This document shows positions 34,911 to 43,722 of a DNA stretch of 64,000 nt, piece after piece. The position numbers and the translations under genes are program-made. The stretch's first letter is position 1; every line of letters starts with the position of its first letter. The notes below the pieces were generated by a model that searched no databases, was not told where the DNA came from, and saw only the letters and a list, made by a program, of their open reading frames with translations. Source of the stretch: Halobacteroides halobius DSM 5150 (GTDB lineage Bacteria > Bacillota > Halanaerobiia > Halobacteroidales > Halobacteroidaceae). The DNA lies in NCBI RefSeq assembly GCF_000328625.1, contig NC_019978.1, positions 2,542,001 to 2,606,000 of the forward strand, read 5' to 3'.

Positions 34911-36001
34911 TACTTATCAGCTCCTTCATTCTTCCCTCTAACAACAGCAACTATATATAATAGTAATGGAATAGTTACTTGGATAATAATTAAGAGCATA
35001 GAGTATGTACTTTCTACATAATTTTGAAGTTCAATTATTCCATCCCATCCTATAGAAGCAAAATTTATTATCAATAGTGCCAGAGGAATACTATACTTCT
35101 TCTTATTCTTTAGATTAAATAGACTAGTTAGACATGTGCAACTAATCCAAAAGAAAGTAGTCAATTGCACAAAGATTAACCCCATCCAGACAACCAGCAT
35201 AAATATCTCTTGTCTTAATAACATCTCCCCTGCTTTAACCAACCTGGTGATCATAAAGGGAATAAAAAATAATTTAGATGCTAAATCAACCCCAAAAACT
35301 GAAATAGCAACTACTACAAAACTAGCTACAAATAAAAAACCAACAGACAAACCAATAGTAATTACTCTAGTCACTTTATTAGATCTATCTACTAGATCAT
35401 TGAAGAAAAGTATCAAAAATGCATTGCCTAAAAAAGCACTAGGTACTATTGCACCTCTAATAATACTAGCGGGATTTTGGACTAAAATAGGAAATACTAA
35501 GTTAAAATTAATCTGTTGTAATAAACCCACGGCGATAAGTGGGGTTATTAAAGCAACAACAGAAAATATAATACTACTTGTTCTAAAAAATCCTTCTACT
35601 CCTAAACTAATGCTATAAACTACTAAAGCCATTAAAGAAACTCTAAACATCATTGGACTGCTCTGTCCATAAATCATTGTAGTAATTAAAACTATAAATT
35701 GTTCTAAAACATAAACTACTACTAAAAAAGAATAAATAAATAAAATAAAAGCTATTAATTTGCCTAAAAAACTGCCTAAAATTTGTGAGCTAAAATCCAA
35801 TATATTCTGTTTTGGATAACGCTTCATTAATTTTAGTGATAATAAAACAATACCTAAAGCAATAATATAACCAATTGATACAGCTAACCAAGCATCATGC
35901 CCAGCATACTTAATAGAATTTAATAAAACTTGTATATGAGCTGTAGGAATTAAAACATTAATCAGTAAGATAGCTAATTGACCTTTAGAAATCTGAGGCA
36001 T
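34910..36001 (-). CDS. gerAB: Spore germination permease, GerAB family
   Basis: The B subunit of the receptor, 363 aa and about ten membrane segments, opening with KISKGQLAILLINVLIPT-like residues. It binds the germinant in known systems. It is first in this operon, giving the order B-A-C-small protein rather than the A-B-C of Bacillus. One-base overlap with gerAA indicates tight coupling. Confidence 0.92.
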   Translation of the reverse strand: MPQISKGQLAILLINVLIPTAHIQVLLNSIKYAGHDAWLAVSIGYIIALGIVLLSLKLMKRYPKQNILDFSSQILGSFLGKLIAFILFIYSFLVVVYVLEQFIVLITTMIYGQSSPMMFRVSLMALVVYSISLGVEGFFRTSSIIFSVVALITPLIAVGLLQQINFNLVFPILVQNPASIIRGAIVPSAFLGNAFLILFFNDLVDRSNKVTRVITIGLSVGFLFVASFVVVAISVFGVDLASKLFFIPFMITRLVKAGEMLLRQEIFMLVVWMGLIFVQLTTFFWISCTCLTSLFNLKNKKKYSIPLALLIINFASIGWDGIIELQNYVESTYSMLLIIIQVTIPLLLYIVAVVRGKNEGADK

Positions 36002-36101
36002 ATCAGCCCCTCCTATACATTTATCAAAATTTATTGTAAACTTGGTTATAATTTATCATTACCGATTAACTTCCTTTTTATTATACGTTATAAAAAATAA
36101 A

Positions 36102-36125
36102 AACCCCTGCATAATTGCAGGAGTT
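36102..36125 (-). terminator. Terminator of the ABC exporter operon
   Basis: AACTCCTGCA-ATTA-TGCAGGGGTT followed by TTTATTTTTTATAA on the minus strand, at the stop codon of the permease. Confidence 0.85.
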
Positions 36126-36891
36126 AACTTTTTATCTTATATCCTATTTTAAAGAGATGAGTTACTATCAACAATAAAGCAACAAAAAATGATCCTACTA
36201 CCAATAAAGATAGATAAGGACTAATATCTGAAATCCCTAAAAAAGCATATCTAGTCATATCTACCATATAAAAGACAGGGTTAAATAAAGAAACTTTACT
36301 CCAAATACCTGGTAAGTTCTTAACTGAATAAAAGACTCCACTTAAAAAAGTTAGTGGGGTAATAAAGAAATTAGAAAAAATAGACACCTGGTCAAAGCTT
36401 TCAGCCCACAAACCAGCAATAATCCCTAATAAAGAAAAGACACTAGCTACTAACAAAACGACTAAAGTTAGTAAACCTACTGAATAAATTGCCCCTCCAT
36501 AAAAGAAAATAGAGATTACATAGATACTAATTGCCACTACAATACCTCTAGCTATACCACCCGCCATTAATCCTAAACTTAGCTGTAAATAAGAAAAAGG
36601 GGCCAACAATAAATCAATAATGGAACCATTATACTTAGCAATCATTAACGAAGATGATGTATTGGCAAAAGAGTTACGGATTAGACTCATCATAATCAGA
36701 CCCGGAATTATAAAATCAATATAATCTATCGTATATCCTGCTATAGCTTTACTTTTGAAAGAGTAAGAAAAAATAATCAGATACAAACTAGTAGAGATTA
36801 AAGGAGCAAATACAGTCTGCGTTGCTACCTTTGAGAACCGCCAAATTTCTCTTTTGACTAACGTATAAAAAGAGGTTAAATTATTCATCAC
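36124..36891 (-). CDS. ABC-2 type transporter permease
   Basis: A 255-aa membrane subunit with six hydrophobic segments and the ABC-2 signature near SIIDLLLAPFSYLQLSLGLMAGG and TFLSGVFYSVKNLP. It works with the ATPase encoded just upstream and overlapping by 11 bases. Substrate unknown; related pairs export drugs, polysaccharide precursors or heme. No regulator is adjacent. Confidence 0.88.
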   Translation of the reverse strand: MMNNLTSFYTLVKREIWRFSKVATQTVFAPLISTSLYLIIFSYSFKSKAIAGYTIDYIDFIIPGLIMMSLIRNSFANTSSSLMIAKYNGSIIDLLLAPFSYLQLSLGLMAGGIARGIVVAISIYVISIFFYGGAIYSVGLLTLVVLLVASVFSLLGIIAGLWAESFDQVSIFSNFFITPLTFLSGVFYSVKNLPGIWSKVSLFNPVFYMVDMTRYAFLGISDISPYLSLLVVGSFFVALLLIVTHLFKIGYKIKS

Positions 36892-37798
36892 TATCCCCTC
36901 CTAAATTAGTTAACTGCACGAAAACATCTTCTAATTTGGCACTAGCAATCTCTATATCTTCAATTTCTAATTCTAAACTATCTAACCAACTTAATAACTT
37001 AGCTACTTCATCTTTAGTGATTTCTAACTCTAACTCTCCATCATTTAATTTAGCATTGTATTTAGGTAATTTTTCTATTAAATCATTAGTTTCGGCAAAC
37101 TTAACCTTTATTATCTTTTTATCAATCAAGTTAATCAGATTTTCTTTACTATCAATTGCTATTACTTCTCCTTGATCCAAAATTGCTATCCTATCACATA
37201 GCGCTTCAGCCTCTTCTAAGTAATGAGTTGTTAAAATGATAGTCTTCCCTTCTTGGTTAAGCTTTGTTACATACTCCCAAAGAGAACGTCTTAATTCTAC
37301 ATCAACCCCAGCTGTAGGCTCATCTAAGACAATTATTTCCGGATCATGAACTAAAGCCTTAGCTATTAACAAACGTCTTTTCATTCCTCCAGATAGCCCT
37401 CTAGGCTTTATATCCTCTTTATCCTTTAAATCTAAAGCCCCTAGGATTTCATCAATTTTTTGTTGATTATTACTAATTCCAAAATAACCTGATTGAATCT
37501 CTAGAGTCTCCCGAACGGTAAAGAAGGGGTCAAATGATACTTCTTGAGGTACAATCCCAAGTTGTTGCTTGGTCTGAAGATAGTTGGTAATAATATCTTG
37601 CCCTAACACTGTTACTGACCCTGAATCCATATTAACTAAGCCTGCTAGTGTACCGATTAAAGTACTCTTTCCTGCTCCATTTGGCCCTAACAGACCAAAA
37701 AACTCCCCCTTTTTAATAGTCAGATTAATATCATTTAGGGCTTGTAAATCACCATAGCTTTTATTTATTCCCTTAAATTCAATTGCTGTTGACATCAT
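36881..37798 (-). CDS. ABC transporter ATP-binding protein
   Basis: A 305-aa ATPase. Walker A GPNGAGKST (about 38-46), Q-loop PQEV, signature LSGGMKRRL (about 134-142), Walker B IIVLDEPT and the switch His in TTHYLEEAE. The C-terminal 85 residues form the extra domain typical of DrrA-like ABC-2 ATPases. With the overlapping permease it forms a two-gene exporter. Confidence 0.92.
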   Translation of the reverse strand: MMSTAIEFKGINKSYGDLQALNDINLTIKKGEFFGLLGPNGAGKSTLIGTLAGLVNMDSGSVTVLGQDIITNYLQTKQQLGIVPQEVSFDPFFTVRETLEIQSGYFGISNNQQKIDEILGALDLKDKEDIKPRGLSGGMKRRLLIAKALVHDPEIIVLDEPTAGVDVELRRSLWEYVTKLNQEGKTIILTTHYLEEAEALCDRIAILDQGEVIAIDSKENLINLIDKKIIKVKFAETNDLIEKLPKYNAKLNDGELELEITKDEVAKLLSWLDSLELEIEDIEIASAKLEDVFVQLTNLGGDSDE

Positions 37799-37820
37799 AT
37801 CCCTCCACCTAAAATAATAA

Positions 37821-37847
37821 AAGGCCCAGGTAATTTGCCTGAGCCTT
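37821..37847 (-). terminator. Terminator of the cold-shock gene
   Basis: AAGGCTCAGG-CAAATTA-CCTGGGCCTT with a T-rich run after it, 20 nt beyond the cold-shock stop codon. Confidence 0.82.
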
Positions 37848-37866
37848 TACTACTTACAAACTATAT

Positions 37867-38172
37867 TTATAGTTTAATAACATTCTCTGCTTGTAGACCT
37901 TTATCAGTCTCTGCAACATCAAACTTAACTTCTTCTCCTTCTGTAAGATCTTTGAAACCTTCACCAATAACAGAAGAAAAGTGAACAAAAACATCATCTT
38001 CATCTTCTTGCTCAATAAATCCATAACCTTTTTCTGTATCAAACCACTTTACAGTACCAGTATTAGTTGGTTCTGTAGGTTCATTAGAAAGGTCTTTTGT
38101 TGTTTCTTCAACTTGATCTTCGTCTACAAGACCTGCTTCTGCAAAAGCATTACCTAAATTATTAACCATCAT
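37867..38172 (-). CDS. Cold-shock domain protein with acidic N-terminal extension
   Basis: A single cold-shock domain occupies the C-terminal 65 residues: [18 protein letters not shown] carries RNP1 and VFVHFS carries RNP2. It binds single-stranded nucleic acid. Unlike ordinary 66-aa Csp proteins it has about 37 extra residues in front, [19 protein letters not shown] and a Thr/Pro/Glu-rich linker. I start at the ATG at 38172, 6 nt after GGAGG, since an upstream ATG would place that Shine-Dalgarno within the gene. It is downstream of the BrxL-like gene by 81 nt. Confidence 0.88.
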   Translation of the reverse strand: MMVNNLGNAFAEAGLVDEDQVEETTKDLSNEPTEPTNTGTVKWFDTEKGYGFIEQEDEDDVFVHFSSVIGEGFKDLTEGEEVKFDVAETDKGLQAENVIKL

Positions 38173-38253
38173 AAATCCCTCCAAAATATGTTAATTTCAC
38201 ACTGTGATTAATGATATCATTCTGCTATAACTTTGTCAAACTTAAATTTAATC

Positions 38254-40218
38254 TTAAACCTCAATAAAAACAGGAGCTTGTTCTATTACTTGACTTGGGA
38301 CTTGAACAAAAAGATTATTTTTCTTTAAAGGTAATAGTGTTCTTACTCTTTTTTTATCACCTGGAACACTAACTTTAACAGCCTCTATTATATAACTATT
38401 ATCTGGTTTACGATAGAGACTACTTTCTTCAGTAACTAATAGCCCATGAGAGACTGATTTATTATTTAAAGCGGAATAAATAGCTAGAAAAACGGGATTA
38501 CTTATATCAGCATCAATTCCTTCTGAAATAATAGTTATATTAATACTAAAATCATAATTTGCTAACTTCTTTCTTAAATCAAAACGACCATTTCCTCGCT
38601 TAATAAATAAGAAAGTCTTTCTAACATCCTGCTTTAGTCCTTGCTTTATCTGTTTATTAACAAATAATAATTTGCCACTGCCAGGTTTTATATCAACTTC
38701 TATTCTTAGTAAAGCAAATTTTTGCCCATTAATAATCTGACCTACATAAACAGTTCCCGGTTTAGCTAACCTTCTTTTAAACCCTTGGCTTATATTATAC
38801 TCCGGAAGCACAGGGTAATATTTTTCATCTGATGAACAACTAGTGTATTCAAAACTTATTTCTTCATATTCAAAAGAACCGAGTTTAGTTAACTGTTCTT
38901 TAACCCGCTTTCTTCCTTCTAGAGCTAACTCAAGATATACTTGCAGATCTTCTTGAGTAAATTCACCACTAGGATGTAATAATTTAAGATAGCCAGATAC
39001 TGTCTTTTTTACTGCCCGCTTATCTCTAATATCCATTTCTTCATCAAGTATAAAATGCTCCTCTACTACATTTGTGAAATCAAGTTCCCTTAATTTATTA
39101 AACATTAAAGCTAAATATCCACTCTCTAACCCATAAGCTTTTGTTAAACTCTCTTCTTTTATTTTATTAATCTCCCAGCCAGGTAAATAATAATGGAACC
39201 GATCAATTAAGGCCATATCTTTCATTTTATCAGGTAAAGGTTCAAATAAGTTGCTATCTCTTAATAAAATACTAAGGTCAGTATTGATATTCCCTAAAAA
39301 AATCATTGAAGCGGCAGCATCAATTTCTTCTTTCCCACGGCTAAACGCTCCTGATTCCATATAATCCTTTAAAATTTGAATTGCAGTCTTATCTTTAAAA
39401 TCAATATAAGCTACTTCATCAAAAGCAATAACGTCCCAGTTACCAACTAGTCCAACCTCTTTAGTTCCCATATTATAAAAGAGATTAGCTACAGTTGTTT
39501 TTCCTCCTGATACCAAAATAGACTGATTTGATAATTGGCGATAAAGATACGACTTCCCTGTTCCTCTGGGGCCTAATTCTATAAAATTATAATTTTTTTC
39601 TACAAAAGGAATTAATCTCGTTAGCAAAAGTAACTGTTGTCGGTTAGATAATTGGGTTGGCTCAATTCCAATACTCCTTAGTAATAAAAATAGCCGCTCG
39701 TTTTTATTAAGTTGACTTGACTTCTCCTTAAACTCTTCTAAACTAAAAGTTGTCCTTTCACAAGGGCTCAAATCTTCAATTTTAAACTCACTCTTTTTTG
39801 TAGCTTTTGATCCTAGATAGCTTATTTTGACCTTGGCCCACAATCCCACACCAAATAATTTAGGGTGCCCTTTAACTATCTGATTAGAAATTTTAGCTTT
39901 TTTAATCCCTAACTTCATTAAATGGGCCAAATAACTATCTTTTCCAGTTATAGATTTAGCAGTTATCTTATCTATAACAGTTAGACTACCTTGATGTCTA
40001 ATTTTATCCTGCACCTTTAAATTATCCTTAGGATTAACTATTTGATCTTGTAATAACTGATAAAGCTCTTCTACATGATCGGTTCCTTGGTGATTCAACA
40101 ACAAATTATCGATTACATAAGTCGGAAGATTTAACTTTTGTTTAAGTTTAATTGTTAAATCTTTATTAACAATTTGATTTGAGTATATTTCTTTTATTTT
40201 ATTATCTAGTGCCTCCAC
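38254..40218 (-). CDS. brxL: BrxL-like AAA+ protein (Lon-related), without BREX neighbours
   Basis: A 654-aa protein that matches the BrxL family by eye. The AAA+ core has Walker A GPRGTGKS (216-223), ISGGKTTVANLFYN-like VSGGKTTVANLFYNM, Walker B IAFDEVA (264-270), sensor FLGNIN (307-312) and DRFH (339-342). The C-terminal third (about 490-650) resembles a Lon protease fold, but the usual GPSAG serine motif reads DISNP, so protease activity is doubtful. In BREX defence BrxL acts with PglX, PglZ, BrxA, BrxB and BrxC; none of them is in this window. It lies between rlmH and a cold-shock gene and may be the last gene of the walJ-htrA-rlmH run, 110 nt downstream. Confidence 0.85.
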   Translation of the reverse strand: MEALDNKIKEIYSNQIVNKDLTIKLKQKLNLPTYVIDNLLLNHQGTDHVEELYQLLQDQIVNPKDNLKVQDKIRHQGSLTVIDKITAKSITGKDSYLAHLMKLGIKKAKISNQIVKGHPKLFGVGLWAKVKISYLGSKATKKSEFKIEDLSPCERTTFSLEEFKEKSSQLNKNERLFLLLRSIGIEPTQLSNRQQLLLLTRLIPFVEKNYNFIELGPRGTGKSYLYRQLSNQSILVSGGKTTVANLFYNMGTKEVGLVGNWDVIAFDEVAYIDFKDKTAIQILKDYMESGAFSRGKEEIDAAASMIFLGNINTDLSILLRDSNLFEPLPDKMKDMALIDRFHYYLPGWEINKIKEESLTKAYGLESGYLALMFNKLRELDFTNVVEEHFILDEEMDIRDKRAVKKTVSGYLKLLHPSGEFTQEDLQVYLELALEGRKRVKEQLTKLGSFEYEEISFEYTSCSSDEKYYPVLPEYNISQGFKRRLAKPGTVYVGQIINGQKFALLRIEVDIKPGSGKLLFVNKQIKQGLKQDVRKTFLFIKRGNGRFDLRKKLANYDFSINITIISEGIDADISNPVFLAIYSALNNKSVSHGLLVTEESSLYRKPDNSYIIEAVKVSVPGDKKRVRTLLPLKKNNLFVQVPSQVIEQAPVFIEV

Positions 40219-40328
40219 TTCAAATCACCACTTTACAATTTAATTTAAAGAATTAGATTATCATTCTTATTGTTTAAATTAACTACACAAGTCCCTTTTT
40301 CCTCTAATCTAATAATAATAATCTTAAA

Positions 40329-40808
40329 TTAGTGATGATATGGTTCACCTTTCATAATCTTAAATGCTCGATAGACCTGTTCTAATAAAATCAACCGAAT
40401 CATCTCATGGGTAAAAGTCATATGAGAAAAAGTTAAAACATAATCTGCCTCTTCTCGAACTTTACTATGTAAACCTAGTGTACCCCCAATAATAAATTCA
40501 ATACTACTATAACCTTGCACTTGCAGATTATTGATTGATTTAGCTAAGCCTTTAGATGTCATTGGTTTACCATGTGGATCTAGAGCAATTGTATAAGCTC
40601 TATTATTTAACTGCTTAATAATTCTGTCAGCTTCTTTTTCCTTAACTTGTTCCATTTCTGCTGAACTTAAGCTACCTTTGATTCTTTCTGCTTTAGCTTC
40701 AGTTACTTCTACATCTGTATGACGTTCTAATCTAGTTATAAACTCATTAATTCCCTGTTGAATGTAATTCTCCTTAATCTTACCTACTGCTATAACACGC
40801 AGTTTCAT
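40329..40808 (-). CDS. rlmH: 23S rRNA pseudouridine-1915 N3-methyltransferase
   Basis: A 159-aa SPOUT-family methyltransferase that modifies 23S rRNA in assembled ribosomes. Motifs: ALDPHGKPMTSKGLA, FIIGGTLGLH and the C-terminal LLEQVYRAFKIMKGEPYHH, diagnostic for RlmH. It follows htrA by 25 nt, as in many Firmicutes. Confidence 0.97.
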   Translation of the reverse strand: MKLRVIAVGKIKENYIQQGINEFITRLERHTDVEVTEAKAERIKGSLSSAEMEQVKEKEADRIIKQLNNRAYTIALDPHGKPMTSKGLAKSINNLQVQGYSSIEFIIGGTLGLHSKVREEADYVLTFSHMTFTHEMIRLILLEQVYRAFKIMKGEPYHH

Positions 40809-40833
40809 AACGTCCCTCCTCTTATCTACACCA

Positions 40834-41970
40834 CTAGTAATCTTGTGGCATTTTAGCTAACTTAACACTAATTTCTTTCTTCTTTCCTGCTCTATAAATT
40901 GTCAAATTAATCTTATCATTAACTTGATACTCCTGCAAGATATCTTTAAGTCTAGCCATACTAGTAATTATCTTTTGATCTATTTTAGTAATAATATCTC
41001 CGTTTTGTAAGTTAACTTTAAAAGCAGGACTACCTTCTATTACATTAAAAATATACACACCATGCTTAACTGCCAGATCATACTCTTTAGCTAACTTAGA
41101 GTTTATACTCGAAGCATAAATTCCTAACCAAGGCCTAACTACCTCTCCTTTAGCAATTAACTCCTTAGTAATTTCTTTAACTACATTGATCGGAATAGCA
41201 AATCCAATTCCTTGAGCCTGTTCAATAATTGCTGTATTAATTCCAATTACTTCTCCTTGACTATTTAATAAAGCCCCTCCACTATTACCGGGGTTAATTG
41301 CAGCATCAGTCTGAATCATATTAATTAAACCGGTGCTTTTTTGTAACTGAATTTGTCGTCCTAAAGCACTAATTACTCCTGTTGTAACAGTTTCCGAAAA
41401 GCCATAAGGGTTACCAATTGCTATTGCCAATTGGCCTACTTCTAGATTATTCGAATTCCCTATCTTAACCACAGGAAGTTTTTCTGACCCAGGATTGATC
41501 TTAATTACTGCTAAGTCTGTAACGGGATCACGTCCGACTATTTTTCCTTGGTAGCTTTTATCTCCATCTGATAAAATAACCTTAATCTGATCCGCCTGAT
41601 CAATCACATGATTATTCGTCACAATATAACCATCTTGATCAATGATTACTCCTGAACCTTGGCCCTTTACTGTACGTTTAGTCTGCCACGCAAAAAAATC
41701 AGAGACTATCTTCTCCTTTTTAGTAGTAATTTTTACAATTGCTGGGGCTACTTTATCAACTACTGTAATAATTGCATCTTCTTTACTTAATCTATGACTT
41801 TCCACTTTAACAGTTTTTGTTTCTTGGTTTGATTTAACTTCTTGTTGTGAATGAGTTTGTTGGAGACTAATAAAATAAATCAATCCACCACCTAATAATA
41901 AAGCTATTACAACCAATAATAAGTAGACCTTTAAACCAGAATATTTTCTATCAGTAAATAACGAGTCCAT
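40834..41970 (-). CDS. htrA: HtrA/DegP-type serine protease with PDZ domain
   Basis: A membrane-anchored quality-control protease, 378 aa. One N-terminal membrane segment (about 13-30). The trypsin-like domain carries the triad in TNNHVID, DLAVIKI and GNSGGALLN. A single PDZ domain occupies about 275-375 (GVYIFNVIEGSPAF). It is encoded 11 nt after walJ, matching the walJ-htrA-rlmH order of the Firmicute wal region, but walRK is absent here. Confidence 0.95.
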   Translation of the reverse strand: MDSLFTDRKYSGLKVYLLLVVIALLLGGGLIYFISLQQTHSQQEVKSNQETKTVKVESHRLSKEDAIITVVDKVAPAIVKITTKKEKIVSDFFAWQTKRTVKGQGSGVIIDQDGYIVTNNHVIDQADQIKVILSDGDKSYQGKIVGRDPVTDLAVIKINPGSEKLPVVKIGNSNNLEVGQLAIAIGNPYGFSETVTTGVISALGRQIQLQKSTGLINMIQTDAAINPGNSGGALLNSQGEVIGINTAIIEQAQGIGFAIPINVVKEITKELIAKGEVVRPWLGIYASSINSKLAKEYDLAVKHGVYIFNVIEGSPAFKVNLQNGDIITKIDQKIITSMARLKDILQEYQVNDKINLTIYRAGKKKEISVKLAKMPQDY

Positions 41971-41981
41971 ATTCTCCCCCC

Positions 41982-42767
41982 CTAACCTACTTGGTAAAGT
42001 TTAGATATTTGATCTTGAGAAGTAAAATCTAATTCAATATCTTGACCTATCTCCAGTCCATCATCTACTAGCATATTCTTAATTGTTAGAAAAGCTAGTT
42101 CAGGTATATTATTATCTTGGCTTAAATGGGCCAATAATATACGACTTGCCTTTTTATTAGCCAGTTCAACTATTAAGTCTGCTGCATCATCATTAGATAG
42201 ATGGCCTTGCGGGCCCATTACTCTTTTTTTCAATGACCAGGGGTAAGGGCCAATTTTAAGCATCTCGAGATCATGGTTAGATTCTAAAACTACTAAGTCA
42301 GCATCATTAATTTCTGCTCTAACTTCTTTTGTTACTACTCCCATATCGGTAGCTATTGCTAGCTTTTTACCATCAGAACTAACAGTATATCCTACAGGTT
42401 CTTTAGCATCATGGGATATACTAAAAGGGTTAATCTTTAAATTACCAATATTAAAGCCTTGCTTAACAATTAACTTCTGGCTAGAAGTCAACTTGCCTAA
42501 TTTCTCTTCACCTACCTGCCAGGTTCCATCAGTAGCATAAATAGGAATCTTGCACTTTCTAGCTATTACCCCAGCTCCAGTAAGATGATCACCATGCTCA
42601 TGGGTTAATAAAATAGCATCTAAGTCATGAATATCAACATCAATTTGTGCCAAACGACGACTAGTCTCTTTTCCACTTAGCCCTGCATCTATTAAAACCT
42701 TCCGTTCTTGACTAGCAATATAAATTGCATTCCCTGAACTACCACTTGCTAAAACACATAATTGCAA
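41982..42767 (-). CDS. walJ: MBL-fold metallohydrolase WalJ/YycJ
   Basis: A 261-aa metallo-beta-lactamase-fold hydrolase, in Bacillus a 5'-3' DNA exonuclease linked to cell-wall and division control. The metal motif LTHEHGDHLTG lies near 54-64; SHDAKEPVGYTV and GHLSNDDAADL supply further ligands. Usually it follows the walRK two-component genes; here its upstream neighbour is a divergent cheR, so the region has been rearranged. Confidence 0.92.
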   Translation of the reverse strand: MQLCVLASGSSGNAIYIASQERKVLIDAGLSGKETSRRLAQIDVDIHDLDAILLTHEHGDHLTGAGVIARKCKIPIYATDGTWQVGEEKLGKLTSSQKLIVKQGFNIGNLKINPFSISHDAKEPVGYTVSSDGKKLAIATDMGVVTKEVRAEINDADLVVLESNHDLEMLKIGPYPWSLKKRVMGPQGHLSNDDAADLIVELANKKASRILLAHLSQDNNIPELAFLTIKNMLVDDGLEIGQDIELDFTSQDQISKLYQVG

Positions 42768-42872
42768 TTTAATCCCCCTCTCTTTATAAATTTCTTATTT
42801 TTAAACAGGATTAAGTCTGTAAATAAAGAATTAATCAATAATATAAGACGTATATTCATAAGGAGGTAAAAA

Positions 42873-43643
42873 ATGGATTTTGAAGCTTTTATAAATCAAG
42901 TATCCCAAAAAATTAAAGTAGACTTTACTAGTTATAAACAAAAAAGAGTTAAACGACGTACAAAAAACTTCATAAAAAAGCATAATTTATCTGATTATAA
43001 ATCCTGTTTTGATAAAATAAAAACAGATCCTCAATTTAAGAGAGAATTCTTAGAGCATATGACTATTAATACTACAGAATTCTTCCGTAACCCAGATAAT
43101 TATAAATATTTACAAGAAGAAGTACTGCCTAAGTTATTAAAAAAGCATAATAAAATTAAAATTTGGAGTGCTGCATCATCTATTGGTTGTGAAGCTTATA
43201 CAATTGCAATCATCCTCAATCAATTAGGGGTTGGCCCTAAGCGTTATGAAATTAAAGCAACTGATATTGATTCTACAGCATTAGCTACCGCTCGTAAAGG
43301 GAAATATAAACCAACTAACCTTAAAAAAGTTGATCAATCAATTATTGATCAATATTTCACTAAAGAAAATAATAACTATCTCCTTGATGCTAAAATTAAA
43401 CAACAAGTTAAATTTAAAAGACTAAACCTACTTAAAGATGACTATGAAACAAATATAAATTTAATCTTGTGTAGAAATGTCTTTATTTATTTTACCAAAG
43501 AGATAAAAAATAGGCTAACTCAAAAACTAAGTCAAGCTTTAACTGATGATGGAATTTTATTTTTAGGAAATACAGAATATCTACTGCAACCTAAAAAATA
43601 TAATCTAGAAAAATTATATACATCCTTTTATAAAAAGGCTTAA
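42873..43643 (+). CDS. cheR: CheR-type protein-glutamate methyltransferase, orphan
   Basis: A 256-aa SAM-dependent methyltransferase that methylates chemoreceptors. An N-terminal helical domain is followed by the SAM-binding WSAASSIGCEAYTIAII (about 99-115), the ATDIDSTAL loop and LILCRNVFIYF. MTINTTEFFRNP is the CheR signature before the fold. No other chemotaxis gene is nearby. AAGGAGG lies 7 nt before the ATG. Confidence 0.92.
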   Translation: MDFEAFINQVSQKIKVDFTSYKQKRVKRRTKNFIKKHNLSDYKSCFDKIKTDPQFKREFLEHMTINTTEFFRNPDNYKYLQEEVLPKLLKKHNKIKIWSAASSIGCEAYTIAIILNQLGVGPKRYEIKATDIDSTALATARKGKYKPTNLKKVDQSIIDQYFTKENNNYLLDAKIKQQVKFKRLNLLKDDYETNINLILCRNVFIYFTKEIKNRLTQKLSQALTDDGILFLGNTEYLLQPKKYNLEKLYTSFYKKA

Positions 43644-43692
43644 AATTACTACTTAATAAAGAATAATAATTAATATCAATACAATTAATTAT

Positions 43693-43720
43693 TTAAGAGG
43701 ATCAATATTGATCCTCTTAA
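43693..43720. terminator. Bidirectional terminator between cheR and hflX
   Basis: TTAAGAGGATCAAT followed by its exact complement ATTGATCCTCTTAA, a 28-bp palindrome between convergent genes. Confidence 0.83.
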
Positions 43721-43722
43721 AA

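Noticed and set aside
35136-35618. Plus-strand 160-codon frame inside gerAB
   Set aside because: Shadow of a hydrophobic membrane-protein gene; Lys/Thr-rich composition is the complement of Leu/Val codons.
38254-40808. A complete BREX defence island
   Set aside because: Only the BrxL-like gene is present; neighbours are housekeeping genes and no methyltransferase, PglZ or BrxC is seen.
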